Below are positions 25,526 to 33,808 of a stretch of 64,000 nucleotides of DNA, piece by piece (the stretch's first letter is position 1; each line of letters begins with the position of its first letter). Location of the stretch: assembly GCA_029263175.1 (NCBI GenBank), contig JAJCXZ010000028.1:1-64000 (forward strand), given 5' to 3'. The notes below the pieces were generated by a model. It saw only the letters and a list, made by a program, of their open reading frames with translations, was not told where the DNA came from and ran no database searches. The position numbers were made by a program, and so were the translations under genes. The DNA comes from Acidimicrobiales bacterium. GTDB taxonomy: Bacteria > Actinomycetota > Acidimicrobiia > Acidimicrobiales > Aldehydirespiratoraceae.

Positions 25526-25839
25526 TTACGCGGCGTTTCGCACGGCGTGCGTGGCGAAGCGAACGATGTCATCGAGCGCGTCGACCAACCCCGGTTGGCC
25601 TCGAACAGCGCCCGTGTTTCGGGGCTAGCCCAGCGTTCGCAGAGTTTCTCGGGGTCGAGCCCGGCACGAACCCAGGCCGTGGCAATTCGGCGGAGAGCCC
25701 CGTCGACAGTCTGATCAGCGGCAGCGACCGTGGCGCCGGCCATGGCGTCCAGATCGAACTCGGCGCGAGAGGCGGGTGGGATCTCCAGTAGGTCGAGCCG
25801 GTAGCGCAACGCCTCGGCTGCAATCCTGGCGTGATTCAC
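25526..25839 (-). pseudogene. small hypothetical gene with an apparent single-base frameshift
   Basis: From the GTG at 25839 the minus strand encodes VNHARIAAEALRYRLDL and continues as a well-behaved helical protein to ALFEANRG. It then runs out of frame at a GGGG run (plus strand CCCC near 25592-25596). Shifting by one base restores LVDALDDIVRFATHAVRNAA and a TAA at 25528-25526. The total length of 314 nt is two more than a multiple of three, as one lost base predicts. It is therefore either a real frameshift (pseudogene of about 104 codons) or a homopolymer base-calling error. The family is unknown. Confidence 0.55.
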
Positions 25840-25881
25840 CTGCCCATTCCCCCGGATCCATCCACCCGAACCTGACGGTCC

Positions 25882-25910
25882 TGTGGAAAAAGTCGCTGCC
25901 TTGTGGAAAA
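25882..25910 (-). repeat. pair of TTTTCCACA boxes, 20 bp apart
   Basis: TGTGGAAAA occurs at 25882-25890 and 25902-25910, same orientation, exactly two helical turns apart. On the minus strand each reads TTTTCCACA, one mismatch from the DnaA box TTATCCACA. They lie just upstream of the small frameshifted gene. They may be DnaA sites or another regulator's sites. Confidence 0.35.
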
Positions 25911-25970
25911 GATAGAGAGAATCGCGCGATGAGGGGTGGATCACCCACCAGGAGCGGTTCCTCGGGGGAC

Positions 25971-27023
25971 TCAGGGACGCCCAAAAGGGGGCTGACGGGC
26001 CGGAGCGGGGCAACAATCCACAGCGCAACGGTCGGGCCGGACACCCAGGCGGCCCAGTGTGATACGTCGTGCCAGTGGGACTTCGTCGAGCCGTTCTTCA
26101 ACGAGCTCGGCAAGCATTGCGACGAAAGCCGGCTCGGGTGCGGTGCCGGGCGTGGACGACCGCCTGAGCTCGATGCCGACCTCTCTGGCCGTAGCGGCGG
26201 CCTCGACATCGAGGTCCCACAGCACTTCGATGTGGTCGCTCACGAAACCTATTGGCACGACGACGGCCCGACGCACTCCGGCCGCGGCAAGGGATCGGAG
26301 TTGGTCATTGATATCGGGCTCGAGCCACGGCACGCCTGGCGGCCCCGAGCGGCTCTGCCAAGCAAGGTGCCACGGCAGTGACTCGCGGGATGCAGTACCG
26401 GAAAGGCGCTCCACGACCAGCCGGGCCGCTTCGAGGAGCTGCACCTCGTAGTCCGAGGTGGCAGCCATGGACGTCGGGATGGAATGAGCGGTGAATACAA
26501 GCGTCGGCCGCGGATCCGTCCCGAGCTCTGCGATCGCGACGGCTGCAGCCTCAACGATCGGTTCGATGAATCCCGGATGGTCGTAGAAGGCGCGAACCTT
26601 GTCGACGATGGGCGCACCGTCGCCGATCGCCGACCGTGCTTGCTCGATGTCGTCGAGATACTGGCGGCATGCCGAGTAGGAGCTGTAGGCGGAGGTGACC
26701 ACTGCCAGCACCCGTTCATGGCCGGCCGCGCCGATTTCTCGCAGCGTGTCGACCAGGAACGGTTGCCAGTTGCGGTTCCCCCAGTAGACGGGGAGGTCAC
26801 GTCCACGATTCGCCAACTCGGCATCGAGAGCGGACTGGATCCGTCGACACTGCTCATTGATCGGACTGACGCCGTCGAAGTGGTCGTAGTGGGCGCCGAC
26901 CTCCACCAGTCGTTCCCGAGGAATGCCGCGGCCGGCGGTGACATTCTCCAGGAACGGCACGACATCGCCGGGACCCTCAGGGCCACCAAACGAGAGAAGA
27001 AGGACGGCGTCGTATCCGGGCAT
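25971..27023 (-). CDS. hemH: ferrochelatase (coproporphyrin ferrochelatase)
   Basis: A 350-residue ferrochelatase that inserts iron into the porphyrin macrocycle; in Actinobacteria the substrate is normally coproporphyrin III. Signatures are LLLSFGGPEGPGDV at the N-terminus, AYSSYSACRQYLDDI, TAHSIPTSM (with the catalytic-region His) and the C-terminal PIGFVSDHIEVLWDLD. C119 with C333, C337 and C338 at the C-terminus match the spacing of the [2Fe-2S] cysteines known from actinobacterial enzymes. A TACCCT box ends 7 nt before the ATG at 27023, suggesting a leaderless message. It is divergent from the Rpf-like gene. Confidence 0.92.
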   Translation of the reverse strand: MPGYDAVLLLSFGGPEGPGDVVPFLENVTAGRGIPRERLVEVGAHYDHFDGVSPINEQCRRIQSALDAELANRGRDLPVYWGNRNWQPFLVDTLREIGAAGHERVLAVVTSAYSSYSACRQYLDDIEQARSAIGDGAPIVDKVRAFYDHPGFIEPIVEAAAVAIAELGTDPRPTLVFTAHSIPTSMAATSDYEVQLLEAARLVVERLSGTASRESLPWHLAWQSRSGPPGVPWLEPDINDQLRSLAAAGVRRAVVVPIGFVSDHIEVLWDLDVEAAATAREVGIELRRSSTPGTAPEPAFVAMLAELVEERLDEVPLARRITLGRLGVRPDRCAVDCCPAPARQPPFGRP

Positions 27024-27030
27024 GAGTGTG

Positions 27031-27036
27031 AGGGTA
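27031..27036 (-). promoter_or_regulatory. hemH: -10 box for hemH, leaderless start
   Basis: TACCCT on the minus strand ends 7 nt before the hemH ATG. Confidence 0.45.
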
Positions 27037-27149
27037 TCGGCCCCCGCCTTTTGGTCTGGCCAGAACCTGGCTAGCCTCATCGAGCCGATGGGTGGAGGGT
27101 CTTTCGGTCCGCGTTTACGCGGGCTGTCTCCACTGAGCGGTATCAGCTC

Positions 27150-28052
27150 ATGCGAGAACCGATTCCCGACCGCCGGCACCGCCGGACGCCGACCTTCATG
27201 GCGCTCCTCACTGGTCTTCTCGCGCTTCTGGGGTGGTTTGCCTTCTCTGCATCGGCGGAGTCGGCCGATGACCTTCGTGGCGACATCCCGACCGGGGACG
27301 ATGTCCGCGCTGAGCTGGAGGAGATCGCCCACCGGCGCGTCGAACTCGTTGGTGAGTTGACCGCGGCCGAGCGAGAGGTCGCTGAGATCTTTGAAGCTCG
27401 TGAGCGCCTCGATGCTGATCAGCGACGACTGACCGCAGAGATCGAGGCGTCAACGGAGAGCCTCCGCCTCGTCGGAGTCCGTGCCTTCATGAACGGTGGC
27501 CCGGTCGGTGACCTCGAGGTGCTGGCCAATATCGGTGACGCGAGCGAGTTGTCGTGGCGCAACCACCTCGTCCGGAATCACGCCTCGTCGTTCACTGTCG
27601 CCGTTGAGCGCTTGCGGGCTCTACGGTCGCAGGCCGACGATGAGGTGCTCGAGAGCATCGATCGTGCGAGCGAACTTCGCGGCCTGATCGACACCATCAA
27701 CATGAGTTTGGCGGGCCTCGGACCCGTCGAAGCCGACGCCCGCCGAATCCTGCCGCTGGCTGATGCATGGGATCGTGCTGCCATTGCAATCGAGCAGGGC
27801 CCTTACGGGATTGCTCCCGCCGAGAAATGGGAAGCCCTACGCTTCTGTGAGTCGACCCACGACTACGAGGCGATCAGCCCGAGCGGGATCTACCGCGGCG
27901 CCTATCAATTCGATCTGGCCACATGGGACACGGTCGGCGGCATCGGCGATCCGATCCAGGCTCCCCCCGAAGAGCAGGATGCCCGAGCCCGCGAACTCTA
28001 TGCCCGCCGCGGCGATCAGCCATGGCCGATTTGCGGCCGCCACCTCAGGTAG
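27150..28052 (+). CDS. secreted coiled-coil protein with Rpf-like transglycosylase domain
   Basis: A 300-residue exported protein. A basic N-terminus and hydrophobic segment (about 16-36) form the signal. Residues 45-195 are heptad-rich coiled coil. The C-terminal 75 residues are a resuscitation-promoting-factor-like (transglycosylase-like) domain with WEALRFCESTHDY, containing the catalytic-type Glu after Cys, GIYRGAYQFDLATW, and a closing PWPICGRHL cysteine likely disulfide-bonded to the first. Such proteins cleave peptidoglycan during growth or resuscitation. The coiled coil may act as an autoinhibitory or partner-binding arm, as in FtsEX-regulated hydrolases (inference). Confidence 0.85.
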   Translation: MREPIPDRRHRRTPTFMALLTGLLALLGWFAFSASAESADDLRGDIPTGDDVRAELEEIAHRRVELVGELTAAEREVAEIFEARERLDADQRRLTAEIEASTESLRLVGVRAFMNGGPVGDLEVLANIGDASELSWRNHLVRNHASSFTVAVERLRALRSQADDEVLESIDRASELRGLIDTINMSLAGLGPVEADARRILPLADAWDRAAIAIEQGPYGIAPAEKWEALRFCESTHDYEAISPSGIYRGAYQFDLATWDTVGGIGDPIQAPPEEQDARARELYARRGDQPWPICGRHLR

Positions 28053-28070
28053 GGGCGAGCCGGTCCTGGT

Positions 28071-28415
28071 TCAACTGCCGAAGATTCGACGCGCCGCTCG
28101 CCCGACTGCACCGGGTTCGGGTGGAGTCCAGCCGTCGGGGAGAAGATGCGGTGCCGTCGTACTGATGACGCTCATCACCTCAGCGGCGGACGGGTTGACC
28201 ATCGCAACACCGTTGATCACGACGGTGGGCACCGTTTCGTTTCCGTTTGCGTGCTTGCGAACGGTGGCGGCGTAGTCCGGCTCGTCCCAGATGTTGAACT
28301 TCGCGAACGGGATGCCGGCCTTGCCGAGCGACCGTTCGAGCATCATGCAGAAGCCGCAGCCGGGCCGCCAATAGAAGTCGATCGCGTCGAGCTGTTCGGT
28401 CCTTGCATCAGTCAT
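28071..28415 (-). CDS. mycoredoxin-type glutaredoxin
   Basis: A 114-residue glutaredoxin-fold protein with active site YWRPGCGFC, TVPTVVING (cis-Pro loop) and a short basic tail. The WRPxCxFC signature matches actinobacterial mycoredoxin-1, which reduces mycothiol mixed disulfides. The active site here has ordinary cysteines, in contrast to the TGA-containing thioredoxin at 10348. It is convergent with the Rpf-like gene. Confidence 0.85.
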   Translation of the reverse strand: MTDARTEQLDAIDFYWRPGCGFCMMLERSLGKAGIPFAKFNIWDEPDYAATVRKHANGNETVPTVVINGVAMVNPSAAEVMSVISTTAPHLLPDGWTPPEPGAVGRAARRIFGS

Positions 28416-28630
28416 CCGCTGGCTCCTCTTGGTATCGGGGCTCCGGGTAGCAACCCCATCCTGTCTCGATTCGTTCCAAAACCGGCCGGGGAAGTGTCAC
28501 GACAAGAGCCACTCATCGCAATCGGTGCCCTGGCGCTGGTCACCCCGGCGATGTCGGTCGAGGCGCTGAGCGGTCGAGTCAAACAGAAGTAGACGACGAG
28601 TCGGCGGCCCTCGCTCGTAGCCTTCGCCGA
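28416..28630. other. intergenic region upstream of the ABC-F gene
   Basis: This 215-bp gap separates divergent genes. A -10-like TAGCCT (28618-28623) ends 7 nt before the ABC-F GTG. No conserved coding potential, strong hairpin or repeat is visible in the rest. Confidence 0.5.
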
Positions 28631-30403
28631 GTGATCCTGGTCGACGTCGACAACGTGAGTATGAGCCGACCGAATCGTCCGCTGTTCAGCGACGTATCGG
28701 TCACGATCTCGACCGGTGACCGTCTCGGCGTCGTGGGGATCAACGGCACCGGCAAGTCGACCCTGCTGTCGATCATCGCCGGCACCCGAGAATCCGAAGG
28801 GGGCAACGTCCGTCGGGGTCGGGGGGTCACCGTCGCTGCACTGGATCAGGTGACCACGCTGCCCGCCGGCACGGTGCGAGAGGCCGTGGGCGCAGGGTGG
28901 CGTGGAGAGGCTGCGCTCGACCGGCTCGGGCTCGGCGACATCCTCGAACAATCCACCGACACGCTCTCGGGTGGTCAGGAGAAACGGGTGGCGCTGGCTC
29001 GGGCCCTCGTGGCCGACTCCGACCTCCTGATTCTCGACGAGCCGACGAACCATCTCGATGTCGACGCGATCGAGTGGCTCGAAAGTGAGCTGCGGGCCCA
29101 CCGCGGGGGGCTCGTCGTGGTCACCCATGATCGGCATGTCCTAGATCGGGTCTCCAGCCGGATCCTCGAGCTCGATCGGGGTGATTCTTTCGTTCACGAG
29201 GGTGGATACGACGGGTATCTCGAGGGGCGCGCCGCCCGCGAAGAACGGGCGGCGGCCCACGAGTCCACTCGCCGAAACCTCGCCCGTACCGAATTGGCCT
29301 GGCTCCGCCGCGGGGCCAAGGCCCGAACTCGCAAGAGCAAGTCGCGCATCGAGCGAGCCAATGATCTGATCGCCGGTGGACCGCAGGCCGCCGCTCGGGA
29401 GGGCGACCTCGATCTCGCCCAGCTTCACTCCGGCACACCCCGGCTCGGCGACCAGGTGGTCGAGCTCCACGACGTGAGCATCGGCTTCGAGGGTCTCGTC
29501 CCACTCGTGGAGGGCCTCGACCTGCTGATCGACCGACGGGAACGCCTTGGCATCGTCGGCGCCAACGGTTCGGGCAAGTCGACGCTTCTCGATGTGATCG
29601 CCGGACGGCGCGACCCGACCTCCGGCCGACGAATCGAGGGACCGACCGTGTCCGTTGGGCTGCACGACCAGCAGGGTCGTGATCTCGACCCGAAGCTCCG
29701 CGTCCGCCAAGCCATCGCTGGTGATGGTGCGGAGCCCGACTGGTGGGATGTCGCCCTTCTCGAGCGCTTCTGGTTCGACAAGGACGCGCAGAAGGCGCCG
29801 ATCGAACTGCTCTCCGGTGGCGAGCGCCGTCGTTTGCAGCTCGTGCTCACATTGGCCGAGAAGCCCAACGTGTTGTTGCTGGATGAGCCGACCAATGATC
29901 TCGATCTCGACACGCTTCGTTCGTTGGAGGACTTCCTCGACGACTGGCCGGGCGCTGTCATCGTGATCAGCCACGATCGCACCTTCCTCGATCGCACCGT
30001 TGACGATGTACTGGTGATCGACAAAGGTCGGGCTCAGCGCTGGCCGGGTGGTTACGCGGGCTGGCTCGAGGATCGACAGTCGACCTCGGTGGGTTCGGCG
30101 GCAAAACGGGGAGCCGCCCAGACCCGAACCGACACCGCGGCCGAGGCCGCCCCGGCCGTACCGACCCCATCGCGACGTTCCCGCAGTACGGTGCGTCACG
30201 AGCTCAAGACGGTCGAGCGAGATGTGCGCAAGGTCGAAGCGACGGTCGACAGTCTTCGGGCCCGACTGGTCGACGCCAGCACCGACCATGAGGCTCTGGC
30301 CACTGTCGGCGCCGACCTTGCCGCTCGGGAAAAGGAATTGAATGACCTCGAGGAGCGTTGGTTGGAGCTATCGGCGGAGATCGAGGAGATCGACGCGCCG
30401 TGA
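28631..30403 (+). CDS. ABC-F family ATPase (Uup-like)
   Basis: A 590-residue protein with two ABC ATPase domains and no membrane segment. Domain 1 has GINGTGKST, LSGGQEKRVALARAL and LLILDEPTNHLD. Domain 2 has GANGSGKST, LSGGERRRLQLVL and VLLLDEPTNDLD. A linker rich in Arg/Lys between them and a C-terminal coiled coil (VRHELKTVERDVRKVEATV) are typical of ABC-F proteins such as Uup and Etta, which act on the ribosome. The GTG start is probably leaderless. It overlaps a possible alternative start of the next gene. Confidence 0.92.
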   Translation: MILVDVDNVSMSRPNRPLFSDVSVTISTGDRLGVVGINGTGKSTLLSIIAGTRESEGGNVRRGRGVTVAALDQVTTLPAGTVREAVGAGWRGEAALDRLGLGDILEQSTDTLSGGQEKRVALARALVADSDLLILDEPTNHLDVDAIEWLESELRAHRGGLVVVTHDRHVLDRVSSRILELDRGDSFVHEGGYDGYLEGRAAREERAAAHESTRRNLARTELAWLRRGAKARTRKSKSRIERANDLIAGGPQAAAREGDLDLAQLHSGTPRLGDQVVELHDVSIGFEGLVPLVEGLDLLIDRRERLGIVGANGSGKSTLLDVIAGRRDPTSGRRIEGPTVSVGLHDQQGRDLDPKLRVRQAIAGDGAEPDWWDVALLERFWFDKDAQKAPIELLSGGERRRLQLVLTLAEKPNVLLLDEPTNDLDLDTLRSLEDFLDDWPGAVIVISHDRTFLDRTVDDVLVIDKGRAQRWPGGYAGWLEDRQSTSVGSAAKRGAAQTRTDTAAEAAPAVPTPSRRSRSTVRHELKTVERDVRKVEATVDSLRARLVDASTDHEALATVGADLAAREKELNDLEERWLELSAEIEEIDAP

Positions 30404-30435
30404 CTGAATCAACGACCGATGGATACCCTGACATC

Positions 30436-31074
30436 ATGACCGACACCGCTGAGACCACCACCGAGACCGGTGACGAAGTGTTGATTGTGACCGAGGCCGC
30501 CCGCGCCACGGTCTTCGACATCCGGTCCAAGGAGGACGATGCCGATGCGCTCGGCCTCCGTATCGAGGTCACCGGCGCCACCGGTGTCGACTACACCTAC
30601 GACCTGTCGCTCGAACCGTTGGCCGAAGCAGCCGACGACGACTTCATCCACACCAACGAGGGTCTGGCCGTCATCATCCCGGCCAACAGTGTCGACGCCA
30701 TGCGGGGCGCCACACTCGATCTCCCGTCGGTCGCCGGTCAGGGTGGCCTCGTCATCCGCAATCCCAATCGCCCGAATCCGCTCGGCGAGATGGGCCAGCT
30801 CGAGCTCACCGGCGATGCCGCCAACAAGGTTCGCACCCTCCTCGACGAACGCATCAACCCCGCACTCGCCTCCCACGGTGGTTTCGCGGAGTTGGTCGGG
30901 GTCGACGGCGAGAAGGCCTACGTCACGATGGGCGGCGGCTGTCAGGGATGCGCCATGAGCGCGGCGACCCTTCGTGAGGGCATCTCGAAGGCGATACTCG
31001 AAGCGATTCCCGAGATCACCGAGATCGTCGACACCACCGATCACGATCAGGGCGAAAACCCCTACTACAGCTGA
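30436..31074 (+). CDS. nfuA: NfuA-like Fe-S carrier (A-type domain plus NifU domain)
   Basis: A 212-residue iron-sulfur scaffold/carrier. The N-terminal half resembles a degenerate A-type (HesB/IscA) domain lacking its cysteines. The C-terminal half is a NifU domain with the cluster-binding C169-Q-G-C172 in MGGGCQGCAMS. This is the NfuA layout, which delivers [4Fe-4S] clusters to enzymes; the adjacent dxs and the MEP pathway's Fe-S enzymes are plausible clients. I use the ATG at 30436. An in-frame GTG at 30400, overlapping the ABC-F stop, would add 12 residues. It is convergent with dxs. Confidence 0.85.
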   Translation: MTDTAETTTETGDEVLIVTEAARATVFDIRSKEDDADALGLRIEVTGATGVDYTYDLSLEPLAEAADDDFIHTNEGLAVIIPANSVDAMRGATLDLPSVAGQGGLVIRNPNRPNPLGEMGQLELTGDAANKVRTLLDERINPALASHGGFAELVGVDGEKAYVTMGGGCQGCAMSAATLREGISKAILEAIPEITEIVDTTDHDQGENPYYS

Positions 31075-31102
31075 CCCTCCACCCGTTCTGGTACCCGGTT
31101 TT

Positions 31103-31117
31103 CCACCTCAGAGGTGG
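31103..31117. terminator. hairpin between convergent nfuA and dxs
   Basis: CCACCT-CAG-AGGTGG, a perfect 6-bp stem with a 3-nt loop in the 64-bp convergent gap. There is no U-tract, which is common for actinobacterial terminators. Confidence 0.5.
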
Positions 31118-31138
31118 GCTAGCGGCAGCAATTTCGGG

Positions 31139-32962
31139 TTAGAGGAGTTCGCGGACGCTTTGGGCGATGCCGGGGGCGTCGAGGCCGAAACCGGCGTGTA
31201 GGTCGTCGGGGTGACCATGGGGGACGTATTGGACCGGCACACCCAGGACTCGGATGCGGCAGTTGGCATCTCGCTCGCCGAGGGCGTCGCGAACGCCGGC
31301 GCCGGCTCCACCCATTCGTAGGCCGTCCTCGATCGACACGACCACGTCGTGACCGGCGAGATCGTCGATCATTTCGGGGTCGAGCGGCTGTACGACTCGT
31401 GGGTCGTAGATCGTGACGTCGAGTCCGTCGTCGGCCAACAGTTCGGCAGCACCGATCGCGGCGGGCAGCATCTGGCCGAAGCCGACCAGTGCAATCCTCC
31501 CGTCGCCGGACCTCACCTTGCGGGAGAGCAGTCCGGAGCCGACCTCGTCGTGACCGACGTGGGCGGCCTTGCCCCGAGACCAGCGAATGGCGACGGGACC
31601 GTCGGTGAGGTCCATGGCGTCTTCCATCATCTGCTGGACTTCCTGGTAGCTCGACGGTGCGAACACCGTCATGCCCGGCACCTTCGTGAGCAGCACGAGA
31701 TCGAGGATGCCGTGATGTGAGGCGCCGTCGGGGCCGGTGATGCCGGCCCGGTCGAGGCAGAAGATCACGGGCTGCCCGTGGAGGCCGGCGTCGAGGTTGA
31801 CCTGGTCGAAGGCGCGGCTGAGGAACGTGGCATAGAGGGCGACGAGCGGACGAAGCCCGCCCATGGCCATTCCGGTCGCTGCGGTGACAGCGTGCTGTTC
31901 GGCAATGCCGACGTCGATACACCTGTCCGGGAAGCGCTCCCGGAAGGGGAGCAGGCCGGTTGAGTCGGGCATGGCGGCAGTGATGGCCACCAGTTCAGGA
32001 TGTTGATCGCCGAGTTTCACGAGTGTCTCGGAGAAGGCGGCCGTGTACGACCCTTCCTTCATCGAGCCGATGTCGTGCATGTTCTTGACGTCGTCCTGCT
32101 CGGCTGGTGCGTAGCCGCGACCCTTCTGGGTCAGGACGTGGACGAGTGTCGGCCCTTCGAACTCGGCGGCGTTCTCCAACGCCTCCTCGACTGACGCCAC
32201 GTCGTGGCCATCGAAGGGACCCGTGTAGCGAATACCGAGGTTCTCGAAGAAGGCCGGCGGCTCCCACATCTCCCGGACGGCGGCCTTCGACATCTTGAGG
32301 CCGCGGTATATCTGCTCGCCGACCCATGGGATGCGTTCGGCGATCTCCTCGATCTTCGCCTGGCGGCGCATGTAGGTGGGATTGTTGCGAATCTTGATCA
32401 GGCTCTCCGACAGCCGCGAAACGGTCGGGGCGTAGGAGCGGCCGTTGTCGTTGAGCACGATGACGACGTCGCTGCCGGAGTGGCCGAGGTTGTTGAGGCC
32501 CTCGAAGGCCATGCCGCCGGTGAGTGCGCCATCGCCGATGACGGCGACGACTCGCCGGCGCACGTCGTTGGCCTGATAGGCGGTGGCCAGGCCATGGGCG
32601 TAGCTCAGGACCGTGGACGCGTGACTGTTCTCGATCCAGTCGTGTTCGGACTCGCTGCGACTGGGGTAGCCCGAGAGGCCGCCTCCCTCGCGGAGCTCGG
32701 CGAAGTCGGCGGCGCGTCCGGTGAGGATCTTGTGGACGTAGGCCTGGTGACCGGTGTCCCACAGGATCGGGTCATGCGGCGATCGGAAGACTCGATGAAG
32801 GGCGATGGTGAGCTCGACCGCGCCGAGGTTGGAGCCGAGATGACCGCCGTGTTCGTTGACGGACTCGATCACGAGATGGCGGATCTGATCCGCGAGGTCT
32901 TCGAGTTCGGCGTAGCTGCGGCCCAGAAGGTCCTGCGGCCCGGTCAGCGTCTCAAGCAACAT
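31139..32962 (-). CDS. dxs: 1-deoxy-D-xylulose-5-phosphate synthase
   Basis: A 607-residue thiamine-diphosphate transketolase that condenses pyruvate and glyceraldehyde 3-phosphate, the first step of the MEP isoprenoid pathway. Diagnostic stretches are GGHLGSNLGAVELT, the ThDP/Mg motif GDGALTGGMAFEGLNN with downstream NDN, HVLTQKGRGYAPAE, and the C-terminal FCLDRAGITGPDGASHHG. Length is normal for an actinobacterial enzyme. The ATG at 32962 has TACCAT ending 8 nt upstream. Its start overlaps the end of the upstream PAP2 gene by 11 nt, so the two may be cotranscribed. Confidence 0.95.
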   Translation of the reverse strand: MLLETLTGPQDLLGRSYAELEDLADQIRHLVIESVNEHGGHLGSNLGAVELTIALHRVFRSPHDPILWDTGHQAYVHKILTGRAADFAELREGGGLSGYPSRSESEHDWIENSHASTVLSYAHGLATAYQANDVRRRVVAVIGDGALTGGMAFEGLNNLGHSGSDVVIVLNDNGRSYAPTVSRLSESLIKIRNNPTYMRRQAKIEEIAERIPWVGEQIYRGLKMSKAAVREMWEPPAFFENLGIRYTGPFDGHDVASVEEALENAAEFEGPTLVHVLTQKGRGYAPAEQDDVKNMHDIGSMKEGSYTAAFSETLVKLGDQHPELVAITAAMPDSTGLLPFRERFPDRCIDVGIAEQHAVTAATGMAMGGLRPLVALYATFLSRAFDQVNLDAGLHGQPVIFCLDRAGITGPDGASHHGILDLVLLTKVPGMTVFAPSSYQEVQQMMEDAMDLTDGPVAIRWSRGKAAHVGHDEVGSGLLSRKVRSGDGRIALVGFGQMLPAAIGAAELLADDGLDVTIYDPRVVQPLDPEMIDDLAGHDVVVSIEDGLRMGGAGAGVRDALGERDANCRIRVLGVPVQYVPHGHPDDLHAGFGLDAPGIAQSVRELL

Positions 32963-33749
32963 CGGACTTGATGGTACCCGCCGGGCCCGGCAGAAGGCGT
33001 GCCAGGGGTACCGCAAGGAGCAGACCGACACCCAATGCCGCGATGCCGCCGACGGCGTCGATCCAGTAGTGGTTGGCCGTGACGATGATCGAGAACAGCG
33101 TCAGGACGGGGTAGAAGGCGATCGCTCCTTTCGCCCATCGAGATCGCAGGATCGGGAAAAGCGCCACCGTGCACCACAGGGCCCACCCGACGTGGAGGCT
33201 CGGCATGGCGGCATATTGGTTCGAGATCGACTCCATCGTCCCGGACTCGAACGACCACAGGCCGCCGGGGTCGACGAGCGTGTCGACATAGTCATGGCCT
33301 GGCACGCAGGCGCCGTACTGGGAGGCACAGTTCGAAAGCAGCCTCGGCGGCATGAGCGGGAAGAACGCGAATCCGATCAGGGCGACACTCGTCGTCGAAG
33401 CCAACGCAGAGCGCATATAGGTGTAGCGACGTGGGAAGCGCAGGAACAGCCAGACCATGGCACCAATGGTGACGATGAAATGGAATGACCCGTAGAAGAC
33501 GTTCCAGAACACGATGAAGGCATCCCAATCGAGGAACGCCTGGTGCAACCATTCCTCGAAGTAGAGGCCGAGCGCCTTCTCGCCGTCGATGACCCGGATC
33601 GCGTTGTCGAACGCGGACACCCTGATGGAGTCGCCGAGCGCCGAGCCGAACTGATTTCGAATCGCGGAGTAGATGACGTAGAAGCCCAATGTGATCAGGG
33701 CTTCGATCCACCACTTCAGTGAATGCTTGTGAGCGGGGGAATCAGTCAT
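32952..33749 (-). CDS. PAP2-superfamily membrane phosphatase/phosphotransferase
   Basis: A 265-residue protein with six membrane segments. The acid-phosphatase core is PSLHVGWALW (motif 2 His) and ANHYWIDAVGG (motif 3 His). The overall layout, with a long N-terminal region before the catalytic half, resembles actinobacterial inositolphosphotransferase/Aur1-like PAP2 proteins. The substrate is probably a lipid phosphate or polyprenyl phosphate, in keeping with the isoprenoid gene dxs just downstream (inference). Confidence 0.82.
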   Translation of the reverse strand: MTDSPAHKHSLKWWIEALITLGFYVIYSAIRNQFGSALGDSIRVSAFDNAIRVIDGEKALGLYFEEWLHQAFLDWDAFIVFWNVFYGSFHFIVTIGAMVWLFLRFPRRYTYMRSALASTTSVALIGFAFFPLMPPRLLSNCASQYGACVPGHDYVDTLVDPGGLWSFESGTMESISNQYAAMPSLHVGWALWCTVALFPILRSRWAKGAIAFYPVLTLFSIIVTANHYWIDAVGGIAALGVGLLLAVPLARLLPGPAGTIKSDVA

Positions 33750-33808
33750 CCGGGTCGGGATCGTACCGGGGGTACCATGGCGCTGCCGTGCAGCCCCATG
33801 GAGGTCTC

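Noticed and set aside
25882-25910. Chromosome origin based on the two DnaA-like boxes
   Set aside because: There is no dnaA, dnaN or gyrB, and no A/T-rich unwinding region nearby; only two imperfect boxes are present.
28071-28415. Selenocysteine in the glutaredoxin-like gene
   Set aside because: The active site encodes ordinary TGC cysteines in CGFC, and the frame is uninterrupted.
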